This document shows positions 1-9,150 of a stretch of 64,000 nucleotides of DNA, piece by piece. Source of the stretch: Pontibacter flavimaris (lineage in GTDB: Bacteria; Bacteroidota; Bacteroidia; Cytophagales; Hymenobacteraceae). Within the stretch, counting starts at the first letter, position 1, and each line of letters starts with the position of its first letter. The notes under the pieces were generated by a model. The model saw only the letters and a program-made list of their open reading frames with translations, was not told the origin of the DNA and made no database searches. The position numbers were made by a program, and so were the translations under genes. The DNA lies in assembly GCF_001907195.1 (NCBI RefSeq), contig NZ_LVWA01000003.1, forward strand, positions 124,001 to 188,000, given 5' to 3'.

Positions 1-1
1 G

Positions 2-307
2 GAAATAGAAGATCATTACGGAGATCTTCAGCAATTCTACTATCAATCAAAGGATGAAGACATAATTCTCAATCACGACAATAAGAAGTTTGGAATTATT
101 GAGAAAGACACAAGAAGAATCCGCATAGTTGATACTAGAAACGAAAAGGTTGACCTTTATAATTGGGTCTATATCTACGATGACTTTCAAGAATCAAAGA
201 TTGAAGTGTTTAGGCCTGACAGCAAAATTGATCTAGCGAGAATGAATTATGAAGAAGTTGTTAGCTTGATTCAGAAAAACGAAATGGAGCTGATAATTAA
301 GAATTAA
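2..307 (+). CDS. C-terminal part of an unknown protein (cut by window edge)
   Basis: An open frame runs from base 2 to a TAA at 305-307, giving the last 101 residues of a protein that begins outside the window. The visible part is charged and hydrophilic (for example YYQSKDEDIILNHDNKKFG and a basic RRIRIVD segment) and has no membrane segment. It ends LIIKN. The region is AT-rich with many AAT, AAA and ATA codons, unlike the genes after 1680. I do not recognise a family. The next gene follows after about 70 bases on the same strand. Confidence 0.6.
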   Translation, partial: EIEDHYGDLQQFYYQSKDEDIILNHDNKKFGIIEKDTRRIRIVDTRNEKVDLYNWVYIYDDFQESKIEVFRPDSKIDLARMNYEEVVSLIQKNEMELIIKN

Positions 308-377
308 GCCTTTATACAACAAAAGCTATAGTGCATAAACGCACCATAGCCCAACACGATGAGTAAATTGATAAAAA

Positions 378-1043
378 ATGAAATTAATCAAAACAATCAT
401 CATCCTACTTCTACTAACTGGATGCAATACCACGGTTAATACAACTCCAGTCTTAATTACAGAAGAAAAGCAACCAGATTATGCATTGTTGAGAACAGAA
501 CTTGAAGAAATTTATGATATAGACCAAAATATCAGAAACATAGATTGGGATACCTTAAGCAGCCCTGAAGCAAGTATAGCTTATTCTATGAAAATGATGG
601 CTATTGATTCAGTTAACCAGACTAGGATCTTACCTATAATTGAGCAGTATGGGTGGCTGCCGAAAAGCAATATTGGTGAAAAAGCCGCCGACGGCATATT
701 TTTAGTAGTGCAGCATTCCAACCTTAGAACGATAGAGAAGTATCTTCCTCAGATGGAAGCGTTAGTACGGGAAGGAGAGGCAGATGCTTTGGATGCGGCA
801 ATGATGCGGGATAGATTACTGAGTTTCCAAGGCAAAAAGCAGATTTACGGCACCCAAGCGAACAACATGGTTCGCGGTGACGGGAGCATTGTTATTTGGC
901 CCATAGAAGATGCGGAAAATGTAAATAAACGCAGGAAAGAGGTTGGTTTTACAACAACAGTTGAAGAGAACGCTAAAAGACTTAGGGCTGCATATGATCC
1001 AAATGAAAAATTGCCGAAAAAGAACAACAATGCTCAACATTAG
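378..1043 (+). CDS. Putative lipoprotein, DUF6624-like
   Basis: A 221-residue protein with a lipoprotein signal: MKLIKTIIILLLLTGC, lipobox LTGC with Cys at residue 16, so it is probably lipid-anchored in the envelope. The mature part contains an acidic ELEEIYDIDQNIR segment, a GWLPKSNIGEKAADG segment and a late GKKQIYGTQ segment. These resemble what I remember of the DUF6624 family of Bacteroidota, whose function is unknown. The gene is AT-rich and lies in a short run of unknown genes at the left edge. It carries one copy of the dispersed AAGTATA motif at 582. Family assignment is from memory of motif wording, not a search. Confidence 0.7.
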   Translation: MKLIKTIIILLLLTGCNTTVNTTPVLITEEKQPDYALLRTELEEIYDIDQNIRNIDWDTLSSPEASIAYSMKMMAIDSVNQTRILPIIEQYGWLPKSNIGEKAADGIFLVVQHSNLRTIEKYLPQMEALVREGEADALDAAMMRDRLLSFQGKKQIYGTQANNMVRGDGSIVIWPIEDAENVNKRRKEVGFTTTVEENAKRLRAAYDPNEKLPKKNNNAQH

Positions 1044-1086
1044 CTAAAACGCTTTTTAGCACAACCGTTAGCCATAAAATGTAATT

Positions 1087-1605
1087 ATGAAACAAGCTAT
1101 AATCATTGCATTCTTCTTGATTTCGACAGTTTCGATTGCGTTTGCAGTTGAAGGAACTCTCGAGTTGATCATCAAACCAGAGTATAAAAGTGCTGTTACT
1201 TTGTATAATAAGCCAAATGGTAAAATTGTAGCTTCTGTCAAGCATGATTTTGAAGAAGAAGACTATCTGACATTTAGTGCTTCAAACCAAACCTCTGATT
1301 TCTTTTATGGCACATTAGAATACTCTATATCTGGTAAGAAATTGAAGGGATGGGTAAAAAAAGGTAAGCACATTGGGACATACGCAAGAAATTACGAACC
1401 AGGAAAGCCTTTAAAGCTTATGTCTAGTGCAAGTGTAGATTCAAAGGTTAATGCAATTGTTCCAGCGTGGACCAATCAGTTTTATCAGGTTACTGCTTTT
1501 GATAAAAAGTGGGCTTATGTGAATGTGCTTTGCAAGGGGCAGGTTAAGCAGGGTTGGCTATCGCCAGAAATGCAATGTGCTAACCCTTATACTACTTGCA
1601 ATTAA
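1087..1605 (+). CDS. Exported protein with probable SH3-like repeats
   Basis: A 172-residue protein with a clear signal peptide (MKQAIIIAFFLISTVSIAFA, cleavage likely after A20 or A22). The mature part has two beta-rich stretches with the pattern seen in bacterial SH3-like domains: SAVTLYNKPNGKIVASV near residues 35-51, and LMSSASVDSKVNAIVPAWT later, each followed by a tryptophan-containing W-V/W-L strand (KGWVKKG, QGWLSPE). Such domains often bind cell-wall or surface ligands, but nothing here fixes a ligand. Two Cys pairs near the C-terminus (VLCKGQ; QCANPYTTCN) could form disulfides. The gene is AT-rich like its left neighbours and ends just before a small perfect palindrome at 1608-1620. 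Confidence 0.6.
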   Translation: MKQAIIIAFFLISTVSIAFAVEGTLELIIKPEYKSAVTLYNKPNGKIVASVKHDFEEEDYLTFSASNQTSDFFYGTLEYSISGKKLKGWVKKGKHIGTYARNYEPGKPLKLMSSASVDSKVNAIVPAWTNQFYQVTAFDKKWAYVNVLCKGQVKQGWLSPEMQCANPYTTCN

Positions 1606-1679
1606 AAGAAGAAATTCTTCGGCTAACCCTGCATAGGCTCCATGCTTGGCTTCGGCTCGCACATCGTCTATACCACCTG

Positions 1680-2828
1680 CTACAACCTCCCCAACTCCTC
1701 CGCAATCTTCCTGTTCCACTGCTCCTGCACCACCTTGTTCAGCCCGTGCTGCGTTTCGGTGTCATATTGGTCCTGTAGTTGGTTCATCTCCCGGAACGAT
1801 TCGATGTAGTGGTACTGGATGATGCTGTTGTAGTCCTCCACCGACAGGATCTCCGGTGTGATCTTCTTTTTAAATCGCTCGGCCACCAGCTTCACCAGGT
1901 CAAAATGCTTCTGCTCGTGGTTCAGGCTGTAGTCGTTGCGCGAGTCGGGCTTTACCCAGGAGGAGCTTTGCAGCACGTATACTTTCATGTCGAGGTAGAG
2001 GTGCAGTTCGCCGTTCACCACCTCGCTGCGGCCCTCATAGGCAAAGCCCGGGAAAACGGCCGCGGCAAACTTGCTGGGCTTGGAGGGACCGCCGGTAAAG
2101 TCGTTCCAGTTAAGCGGGCGTTTGGGCGAGTAGAAAACCGTATCCGCAGCGGCGGGTACGCTGTAGTCTGTAAAGATAACTTTTATACTTTTGGCCAGGC
2201 GCGGGTTGGTGTTTGCGTTCTCCTCCATCCACTTGTTAAAGTAGGCCAATGCACCTGTAAGCGACTGGCGCAGCGCCGGCTCCACGGCCTCTACCTGGCT
2301 GGCCGGCCTGTTGTAACGGATGCCGCCTTTATACTCTGTCAGAGGTATAATCTCGCCATCTCCCTGCAGTTCAAATTTCATGGCGGTTACGGCCTGGCCC
2401 TGTACGCGCCCATTTTCGCCAGGCTTTTCCTTCACTTCAAACTCCCTTAACGTGATGATGATAGGGCGCAGCTTTTTATTAGCAGGAATGCCTTTGCTAA
2501 TATACTGCTGCACGGCCTGTAAGCCACCTCCTTGCAGGTCTGTAGGTACTGTGGTTGTAACGAGAGCTTTGCCTGGGGCAGGCGCAGGAATGATATGGGC
2601 CACAGCCTTTTTGTCGGCACGCGCATCCACCACGCCGGCTACGTAAAATTCCTTAGCCGAAAAGGGTAGCGACTCGTATTTAAGCACGATCGGTGCCACA
2701 CCTGCGTCGGGCCTGACAGCCGACAGCATACTTACCAGCAGCAACACCAGCAGCGACCAAAGGGCTACCTGTTTCGCAAACCTTCTGCTACGCTCGGCAG
2801 CGCGGCCATTTTTATCTGAAAATATCAT
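1680..2828 (-). CDS. Membrane-anchored DUF922-like protein with HExxH motif
   Basis: A 382-residue protein. After a basic N-terminus a single hydrophobic segment (about residues 22-38, VALWSLLVLLLVSMLSAV) should act as signal anchor. The C-terminal half contains RPLNWNDFTGGPSKPSKFAA and later YSLNHEQKHFDLVK; the HEQKH sequence is an exact HExxH zinc-peptidase motif. That pairing of an LxWxDF strand with HEQxH is what I know from the DUF922 family of predicted secreted proteins. Proteolytic activity is inferred, not shown. The gene converges with the AT-rich genes to its left and is divergent from holA. It marks the return to GC-rich composition and carries several AAGTATA motif copies (1979, 2184). 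Confidence 0.7.
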   Translation of the reverse strand: MIFSDKNGRAAERSRRFAKQVALWSLLVLLLVSMLSAVRPDAGVAPIVLKYESLPFSAKEFYVAGVVDARADKKAVAHIIPAPAPGKALVTTTVPTDLQGGGLQAVQQYISKGIPANKKLRPIIITLREFEVKEKPGENGRVQGQAVTAMKFELQGDGEIIPLTEYKGGIRYNRPASQVEAVEPALRQSLTGALAYFNKWMEENANTNPRLAKSIKVIFTDYSVPAAADTVFYSPKRPLNWNDFTGGPSKPSKFAAAVFPGFAYEGRSEVVNGELHLYLDMKVYVLQSSSWVKPDSRNDYSLNHEQKHFDLVKLVAERFKKKITPEILSVEDYNSIIQYHYIESFREMNQLQDQYDTETQHGLNKVVQEQWNRKIAEELGRL

Positions 2829-2954
2829 GGAAGTATAGATAAGCCAGCCTGCACCATACTTGTTTAAACGGGTGTGTATGGCTGTGTGGTATAAAACACG
2901 CCTGCCCGCTTTTGAGTTCTCTGATTGCCTGCGCCAATATTCCTTGGTTTATAC

Positions 2955-2984
2955 TTTGTGTTTCGGGGGGATGCCTTAAATTTG
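2955..2984 (+). promoter_or_regulatory. Probable holA promoter (Bacteroidota type)
   Basis: TTTG at 2955-2958 and TAAATTTG at 2977-2984 match the Bacteroidota -33 (TTTG) and -7 (TAnnTTTG) elements with an 18-base spacer. The start point would fall near 2990, about 55 bases before holA. The -33 TTTG overlaps a TTTATACTTTG copy of the dispersed motif. Confidence 0.5.
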
Positions 2985-3043
2985 TAGTAGCGGGGCTACA
3001 AGTATAAATTGCCCTGCTTCGTATCCGCTACACCCACATCCCC

Positions 3044-4090
3044 ATGGCCCACACACCCGAAGGTATTTTAGAGCAACTAAAGCAAAGGCAGTTTGCCCCG
3101 GTATACTTCCTGCAGGGCGAGGAGCCCTACTACATCGATACCATTGCCGGTTATATCGAGGAGCACGCGCTTCAGGAGCACGAGAAAGGCTTTAACCAGG
3201 TGGTGCTGTATGGCAAGGATGTGGATATGTCGCAGGTGCTGCTGCAGGCCAAGCGCTTCCCGATGATGTCGGAGCGGTCGGTGGTGATCGTGAAGGAGGC
3301 ACAAAGTATACTTGATATTGAGAAAGAGGAGGGGATGAAGCAACTGGAGGGGTACCTGCAGCATCCGCTCCAGTCTACCATCCTTGTTTTCTGCTACAAG
3401 CACAAATCGCTGGACGGGCGCAAGGCGCTGGCCAAGGCGGTGCAGCAGCATGCGGTGCTGCTCACCACCAAAAAGCTCTACGACAACCAGGTGCCTACCT
3501 GGGTAACCGGTTATCTCAAGAGTAAGGGCATGAAGGCGACGCAGCAGGCAGTGCAGCTGCTGGCGGAGTATATCGGCTCCGACCTCTCCCGGCTGGCCAA
3601 CGAGATCGACAAGCTGCTGATCAACCTGAAGCCGGGCGCTACCGTGGATGAGGGGCTGGTGCAGGAGAACGTGGGTATCAGCAAGGAATACAACATCTTC
3701 GAGCTGCAGGCGGCCCTCATCGCCCGCGATGCGTTGAAGGCCAACCGCATCATTTATTACTTCGAGGCCAACCCTAAGAACAACCCACTCATTCCCAACC
3801 TGACGATGCTCTTCACCTTTTTTACTAAAATCCTGACGCTGCACGCGCAGGCCGATAAGTCGGAGGCGGGGCTAAGGAAGAGCCTGGGCAACCAAGCCTG
3901 GAAGGTGAAGGATTACGTGCAGGCCATGCGCGTGTACCCCTTGCCGCGCTGCGTTGATATCATCCACTACATCCGGGTGGCCGACCTGCAGGTGAAAGGG
4001 ATAACCGGCGGCGATAGGAGCGAGGCCGATATACTGCGCGAGCTGGTTTTTAAGGTGCTGCACCCGGTGCCGCGTGCGCTGGCTTCTTAG
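3044..4090 (+). CDS. holA: DNA polymerase III subunit delta
   Basis: A 348-residue protein of the usual HolA length. Delta is the clamp-opening subunit of the DNA polymerase III clamp loader. It binds the beta clamp and works with the gamma/tau and delta-prime subunits. Visible family features are the N-terminal APVYFLQGEEPYYID segment, GRKALAK in the middle, SDLSRLANEIDKLL (the helical arrangement typical of delta domain II/III) and a C-terminal helical region. As in other delta proteins there is no intact Walker A motif. The start ATG lies about 55 bases after the predicted transcription start. The gene contains the palindromic motif copy AAGTATACTT at 3304, encoded as Ser-Ile-Leu. Confidence 0.93.
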   Translation: MAHTPEGILEQLKQRQFAPVYFLQGEEPYYIDTIAGYIEEHALQEHEKGFNQVVLYGKDVDMSQVLLQAKRFPMMSERSVVIVKEAQSILDIEKEEGMKQLEGYLQHPLQSTILVFCYKHKSLDGRKALAKAVQQHAVLLTTKKLYDNQVPTWVTGYLKSKGMKATQQAVQLLAEYIGSDLSRLANEIDKLLINLKPGATVDEGLVQENVGISKEYNIFELQAALIARDALKANRIIYYFEANPKNNPLIPNLTMLFTFFTKILTLHAQADKSEAGLRKSLGNQAWKVKDYVQAMRVYPLPRCVDIIHYIRVADLQVKGITGGDRSEADILRELVFKVLHPVPRALAS

Positions 4091-4212
4091 GCTTTATTTT
4101 TCCACAGGCACAATAAATTGGCGCTCCGGCCATTGTTATAGAGGTTTTGCTATACTTTGCGGGGCCATACTTATAAAATGAGCAAAGGCCGTGGTGGCTT
4201 TCTAAAAATTAC

Positions 4213-4220
4213 TAACTTTG
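4213..4220 (+). promoter_or_regulatory. Possible -7 element upstream of the TPR gene
   Basis: TAACTTTG matches the TAnnTTTG element. No convincing TTTG is seen at the right distance upstream. It lies about 100 bases before the TPR gene start and is a candidate promoter for the TPR to trmB gene run. Confidence 0.35.
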
Positions 4221-4317
4221 AGTGAGGCAGTATGGGCAGCGGCATTCCACCGTGTTGTTATACTTGCTCCTTTAATCAGCATAAAACGACGTGCCCCGCT
4301 GGGGCGAACAGGCAAAT

Positions 4318-7300
4318 ATGAAGATAGCTTACAAAATAGCACTGGCATCGGTACTGACAGGCGGCTCCCATGTGGTGGTGGCGCAGCACACGCAGGCTTT
4401 CACCTCCGAGGAGCGATACTTTCATGAAGGCGTGGAGCTTTTTGACCGTGCCAAGTATGGCTCGGCGCAGGAGGCCTTTAAAAAGTACATCGACCTGATC
4501 GGCAACGACGCCAGGACAGCCGACGCGCAGTATTATTATGCCCTGAGTGGCCTGTACCTGTTGCACCCGGATGCCGAGCAGCTGGTGCTGAACTTCGCCC
4601 GCAAATACCCGACGCACCCCAAGACGGCGCTGGCTAACTATGAACTGGGCATCTACTACTTCGAGCAGAAGGATTACAAGAAGGCCGTGGAACTGCTGAA
4701 GGATGCGCCCACGCACCTGCTAAGTATAAAGCAGAACAAGGAGCTGGAGTTCAAGCTGGGTTACTCGTACTTCGCAACCAAAGACTTCGACAACGCCAAG
4801 ATCTGGTTCGACAAGAACAAAACAACCGGTTTCCGGGAGGATGACCACCGCTTTGCCTATGCCTCTAACTACTACGCCGGCTACATCTCGTACCGCAAGG
4901 GCGATTACGCCGCTGCCAAGGAGGACCTGAAGATCGCCGAAAAGAATGAGGCCTACGCCCGGATCGTGCCCTACATGGTAACCGAGATCCTCTACAAGGA
5001 GAAGGATATCTTCGAGGTGATCCGGTATGGCGAGGCGGCCCTGGCCAAAAAGCCGGAGGTGCAGCAGCGCGATGAGATAGCCTTGTTGGTGGGCGATGCC
5101 TATTACCAGCGCGCCGAGTACGAAACCGCCGAGAAATACTTCAGCCAGTACGCCAAGGGCAAACGTTCCCTGGAGCCGGTGGTGCAGTACAAAATCGCTT
5201 TCACCGATTACAAGAACAACAACTACAAGAACGCCATTGCCAACTTTAAGCCGGTGGCGCTCAAGAAGGACTCGCTGGGCCAGAATGCGGCCTACTACCT
5301 GGGCCTGAGTTATCTGAAGGAAAACAACAAGCAGTTCGCCCTCACCGCCTTCGACCAGGCGCGCAAAAACGACCATGACAAGTCCGTAACCGAGGCGGCC
5401 ACGCTAAAGTATGCGCAGGTGAACTTTGACCTGGGCAACTTCCGCGAAGTGATCAACTCGCTTTCCGATTTCACCACCAAGTATCCGAAGTCGGCCGAGG
5501 CGGAGGAGGCCGACCGCCTGCTGAGCGAGTCATACTTTGGCTCTAACGACTATGCCGCCGCCATCCGCCACATAGAGGCCATGGAGAAGAAAAGCTGGCG
5601 CATTTTGCAAACCTACCAGCGCGTAACGTACTTCCACGGCGTAAACCTGTTCAACGACAGCAAGTTTCCACAGGCCGTGGCCATGCTCGATAAATCGCTG
5701 CAGTACCCGTACGACAAGGAGGTGACTTCCGCCAGCCATTTTGTGAAAGGGGAGGCCTACTCCATCGGGCAGCGCTACAACGATGCGATCAACAGCTATG
5801 CCGCCGTGTTTCGCACCGCGCCCAACACCAAGGCTGATTATTACATCAAGTCGCGCTACGGCATTGGTTACGCCTACTTCAACACAAAGGAGTATGAGAA
5901 AGCCCTGACGCACTTTAAGGCTTACCTGGACAACGTGCAGCCGAGCAATCCGAACTACAACGACGCCACGGTTCGACTGGCCGACACTTACTATGTGAGC
6001 AAGAACTACAACGAGGCGCTGCGCTTATATGAGCGCGTTATCGGCAGCAGTTCCCCGGACCGTGACTATGCCATGTTCCAGAAGGGGGTGGTGCTGAGTA
6101 TTCTGAGTCAGAATGAGCGGGCCAAAGATGCACTGCTTGATCTGCTCAACAACTTCAAGACCTCCCGCTTCCGCGACGATGCCATGTACCAGTATGCCGT
6201 GATCGATTTCGAGTCGGGTAACTACCAGGCGGCAGTGCAGGGCTTTACCAGGCTGATCGACGGAATGCCGGACAGCCGCCTGGTGCCGAACGCGCTGCAG
6301 AAGCGTGGTCTGGCTTACTCCAACCTGCGCCGCAACGACCTGGCCATTGCAGACCAGCAGCGCGTGCTCGACGAGTTCCCGGAATCGAAAGTTGCCAGCG
6401 GGGCCCTTTACAGCCTGCAGGAAGTGCTGGGCCAGGAGAACCGCAGCAGCGAGTTCGACAAGTATGTAGACCGTTACAAGTCTGCCAACCCGGAGAGCGA
6501 TGCGTTGGAAAGTATAGAATTTGAGGCTGCTAAGACCCTGTACTTTAACCAAAACTATAAGGAAGCAGCTGCGAAACTGGAGAACTACATCAAGTCCTAT
6601 CCGAAGAGCAGCTTCCTGCCGGATGCCCGCTACTACCTGGCCGATTCCTACCTGCGCAGCGACAGAAAGCAGGAGGGCGTGAAGGTGATGAAGCAAGTGG
6701 TGCAGGAGAACCGCTCTGAGTTCGTGAACCGCGCCATCCAGCGCGTGGCCGACCTGGAGTTTGAGGTACAGAACTATCCGGAGGCCATCAAATACTATAG
6801 CCGCCTGCGTGACCTGGCCACCAACCGCAAGGAGCAGCAGACCGCCTTGCTGGGCCTGATGCAGAGTTATTACCGCACCAACGACTACGCCGCTACCAAG
6901 CGCGTGGCCGGCGAGCTCATCAGCCAGGGCAACGCCTCTCTGAACGCGTACAACTCTGCACTTTTATTTAAGGCGAAGGCTACTCTGGCCCAGGGCAATA
7001 TGGCGCAGGCTTTAACGGAGCTGCGTGAAACAACTGCTTCAGCCAGCGACGTTCATGGGGCGGAGGCGCACTACCTGATCTCCGAGACGCTTTATAAGCA
7101 GAAGAAAAACCAGGAGGCGCTCGACCATGCCTTTGAGTTCAGCAACAAGTATGGCAACTACGATTTCTGGCTGGGTAAAACCTTCCTGTTGATCTCCGAT
7201 TTGTATGTAGCTCAGAACGAGATGTTCCAGGCGCGTGCCACGCTGAACTCCATCATCGAGAATGCGCCAAACCAGGAGATCGTGGCGGAGGCGAAGCAGA

Positions 7301-7419
7301 AACTGACGAAACTGGACGGGGGCAAAGCGCAGCAGGCGCAGCCGCAGAACCTGCAACAGCAGAAGGCCGATACCACGCTTATCCTCGAACCGGTAGATAC
7401 GACCGGCCAGCAGAACTAA
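4318..7419 (+). CDS. Large periplasmic TPR-repeat protein
   Basis: About 1,033 residues from the ATG at 4318. This start gives a good signal peptide (MKIAYKIALASVLTGG then VVVAQ); an in-frame ATG at 4291 would bury it. The rest is almost wholly tetratricopeptide repeats, seen as repeated units such as ALANYELGIYYFEQKDYKKA, YYAGYISYRKGDYAAA and AYFNTKEYEKALTHFKAYL. The C-terminus is Gln-rich (AQQAQPQNLQQQKAD). TPR proteins are scaffolds for protein complexes. It is followed after 33 bases by an outer-membrane barrel gene and then by a SPOR protein and exbB-exbD-tonB, which points to a role in an envelope complex. The exact partner is unknown. Some segments resemble the YbgF/CpoB family in style. 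Confidence 0.88.
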   Translation: MKIAYKIALASVLTGGSHVVVAQHTQAFTSEERYFHEGVELFDRAKYGSAQEAFKKYIDLIGNDARTADAQYYYALSGLYLLHPDAEQLVLNFARKYPTHPKTALANYELGIYYFEQKDYKKAVELLKDAPTHLLSIKQNKELEFKLGYSYFATKDFDNAKIWFDKNKTTGFREDDHRFAYASNYYAGYISYRKGDYAAAKEDLKIAEKNEAYARIVPYMVTEILYKEKDIFEVIRYGEAALAKKPEVQQRDEIALLVGDAYYQRAEYETAEKYFSQYAKGKRSLEPVVQYKIAFTDYKNNNYKNAIANFKPVALKKDSLGQNAAYYLGLSYLKENNKQFALTAFDQARKNDHDKSVTEAATLKYAQVNFDLGNFREVINSLSDFTTKYPKSAEAEEADRLLSESYFGSNDYAAAIRHIEAMEKKSWRILQTYQRVTYFHGVNLFNDSKFPQAVAMLDKSLQYPYDKEVTSASHFVKGEAYSIGQRYNDAINSYAAVFRTAPNTKADYYIKSRYGIGYAYFNTKEYEKALTHFKAYLDNVQPSNPNYNDATVRLADTYYVSKNYNEALRLYERVIGSSSPDRDYAMFQKGVVLSILSQNERAKDALLDLLNNFKTSRFRDDAMYQYAVIDFESGNYQAAVQGFTRLIDGMPDSRLVPNALQKRGLAYSNLRRNDLAIADQQRVLDEFPESKVASGALYSLQEVLGQENRSSEFDKYVDRYKSANPESDALESIEFEAAKTLYFNQNYKEAAAKLENYIKSYPKSSFLPDARYYLADSYLRSDRKQEGVKVMKQVVQENRSEFVNRAIQRVADLEFEVQNYPEAIKYYSRLRDLATNRKEQQTALLGLMQSYYRTNDYAATKRVAGELISQGNASLNAYNSALLFKAKATLAQGNMAQALTELRETTASASDVHGAEAHYLISETLYKQKKNQEALDHAFEFSNKYGNYDFWLGKTFLLISDLYVAQNEMFQARATLNSIIENAPNQEIVAEAKQKLTKLDGGKAQQAQPQNLQQQKADTTLILEPVDTTGQQN

Positions 7420-7452
7420 TCAGAATTTGGGATTTAGAAGAGAAGCATCACC

Positions 7453-9141
7453 ATGAAAAATAAAGTAAGATTAGCATCACTTGCCATTGTGCTGAGCGTA
7501 GGGTATAGCTACCTGAACACGGCGCAGGCGCAGACCCAGGGATGGTCCGAAGGCGGAAAGCTGGAGGATGCTGAGGTTGTGGTGGAAAAGAACCGCGTGA
7601 TCGAGTTGCCGCAGGCTGCCCGTAACTATGAGAAATTCCGCATTAACCCGCCCGAGATAGCTGACCGTAACGTGCGCTACCGTTTCTCGGATTATCGCCT
7701 GCCTGACCAGGACGTGGACCTGCAACTGAAGGTACTGACCATAAAGCAGGACGAACTGAACAAGCTGTACGGGAATTACCTGAAGGCTGGGCTGGGCAAC
7801 TATGGCTCTTTATACTTAAAAGGCTACTTCCATAACAAGCGGAGCAAGGACGCCAGCATTGGCGCCAACGTGAGCCATGTTTCCTCTTCGCGCGGCCCGG
7901 TGGATAAGGCTAACTCGGCTGTCTCGCAGTCTGACATTGGCCTGCACGGGGAACGTTACCTACAGGGCCTGACAATTGGAGGAGACCTGAAGTATGGCCG
8001 GGAGAAGCGTTACTTCTACGGTTATGAGCCAGTGGAGGGAGTGGACGTGGAGCGCGATAGCATCAAGCAAGTCTTTAACAGAATTCACGCGCAGGGCTTC
8101 TTCCATAACCAGAACTCTAATTCGCCCTTCCTGTACAGAACCAACGCCCGCTTCCGGTATATCAACGACAACTATGATATGAACGAAAGCAACTTTGCCG
8201 TGGACTTCCGCAGCGAGTACGGCATTGACGATGTTTCTGCTTTCAAGGTGGATGCCGACCTGTCGGTATTGTCGCACAAGGACTCTGCTGATGTGAGCCG
8301 CGGCCTGTTTAAGCTTACCGCTGCCTACGAGCGCCAGTTCGAGGTCGTGCGCCTGACCATTGGCGCGCGCGTGGCCTATACCGGAGACGAGGTGAACGAT
8401 GCCCGCCAGATGAACGTGTACCCGATGGTGCGCGTGGGGCTGGAGCCGATCAAAGGTAACCTGTTGATCTACGGCGGGATAGGGGGTGACCTTGAAAGAA
8501 CCACTTTATACGAGCTGACGCAGGAGAATCCTTACCTGGCCCCGAATGTGCAGGTGGCTGACGTGAACAAGGGACTGGAGATTTACGGTGGCTTCCAGGC
8601 GAATATCGCGAACTACGTGCACCTGAACGGCCGCGTGGCTTACCAGAATTTCCGCAATCTATACTTCTACAACAACTCTGCGGCAGACCCCTCCAAGTTT
8701 GAGCTGCTGTATGATGATGGAGTGACGAATGTTTTTAATATTTTTGGTGAAGCCTCCTTCAACTATTCGGATGAAGTGCGCCTTGGATTAAAGGCTGATT
8801 ATAATAGCTATAACACGGCCAGCTTAGAGCAGCCCTTCCACCGTCCGGAGCTGATGGCAAGTGTTTATGCCACCTACAACTTCTATGACAAGATTCTCTT
8901 TAATTCAGAACTTTATTATATTGGGGATTCATTTGGCCGTATCACCCTTGCGGACGGAACCACTGAGTTGCGACAAGCCGATTCTATCGTGGACCTGAAC
9001 CTGAAGGCGGACTACAAGTTCACCAACAATTTTACGGTGTTCCTGATGGCCAATAACCTGTTTGGGAAAAAGTATGAGCGTTTCGTAAATTACCCGAACA
9101 AAAGTATAAACCTTATAGGAGGCGTCACTTACTCATTCTAA
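7453..9141 (+). CDS. Outer-membrane beta-barrel related to TonB-dependent receptors, lacking a plug
   Basis: A 562-residue protein with a signal peptide (cleavage near AQA-Q at residues 24-27) and a C-terminus of VTYSF ending in Phe, typical of outer-membrane barrels. Alternating aromatic beta-strands run through the protein (GSLYLKGYFHNKRSKDASIG; YNSYNTASLEQPFHRPELMA), and the last strands resemble TonB-dependent receptors (NFTVFLMANNLFGKKYERF). It is short for a receptor, and I see neither a carboxypeptidase-like domain nor a plug domain before the first strand. It lies between the TPR gene and the HU-CCDC81/SPOR gene, upstream of exbB-exbD-tonB, so a structural envelope role is as likely as transport. 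Confidence 0.8.
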   Translation: MKNKVRLASLAIVLSVGYSYLNTAQAQTQGWSEGGKLEDAEVVVEKNRVIELPQAARNYEKFRINPPEIADRNVRYRFSDYRLPDQDVDLQLKVLTIKQDELNKLYGNYLKAGLGNYGSLYLKGYFHNKRSKDASIGANVSHVSSSRGPVDKANSAVSQSDIGLHGERYLQGLTIGGDLKYGREKRYFYGYEPVEGVDVERDSIKQVFNRIHAQGFFHNQNSNSPFLYRTNARFRYINDNYDMNESNFAVDFRSEYGIDDVSAFKVDADLSVLSHKDSADVSRGLFKLTAAYERQFEVVRLTIGARVAYTGDEVNDARQMNVYPMVRVGLEPIKGNLLIYGGIGGDLERTTLYELTQENPYLAPNVQVADVNKGLEIYGGFQANIANYVHLNGRVAYQNFRNLYFYNNSAADPSKFELLYDDGVTNVFNIFGEASFNYSDEVRLGLKADYNSYNTASLEQPFHRPELMASVYATYNFYDKILFNSELYYIGDSFGRITLADGTTELRQADSIVDLNLKADYKFTNNFTVFLMANNLFGKKYERFVNYPNKSINLIGGVTYSF

Positions 9142-9150
9142 ACATTGCTT

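Noticed and set aside
2949..2958. TTTATACTTTG copies read as promoters
   Set aside because: Spacing in TATACTTTG does not fit TAnnTTTG exactly, and most copies lie inside genes in both orientations, so promoter function cannot explain the motif in general, although single copies may overlap promoters.
4291..4317. An upstream ATG for the TPR protein
   Set aside because: It would add nine residues (MPRWGEQAN) before the signal peptide; the ATG at 4318 gives a normal exported protein.
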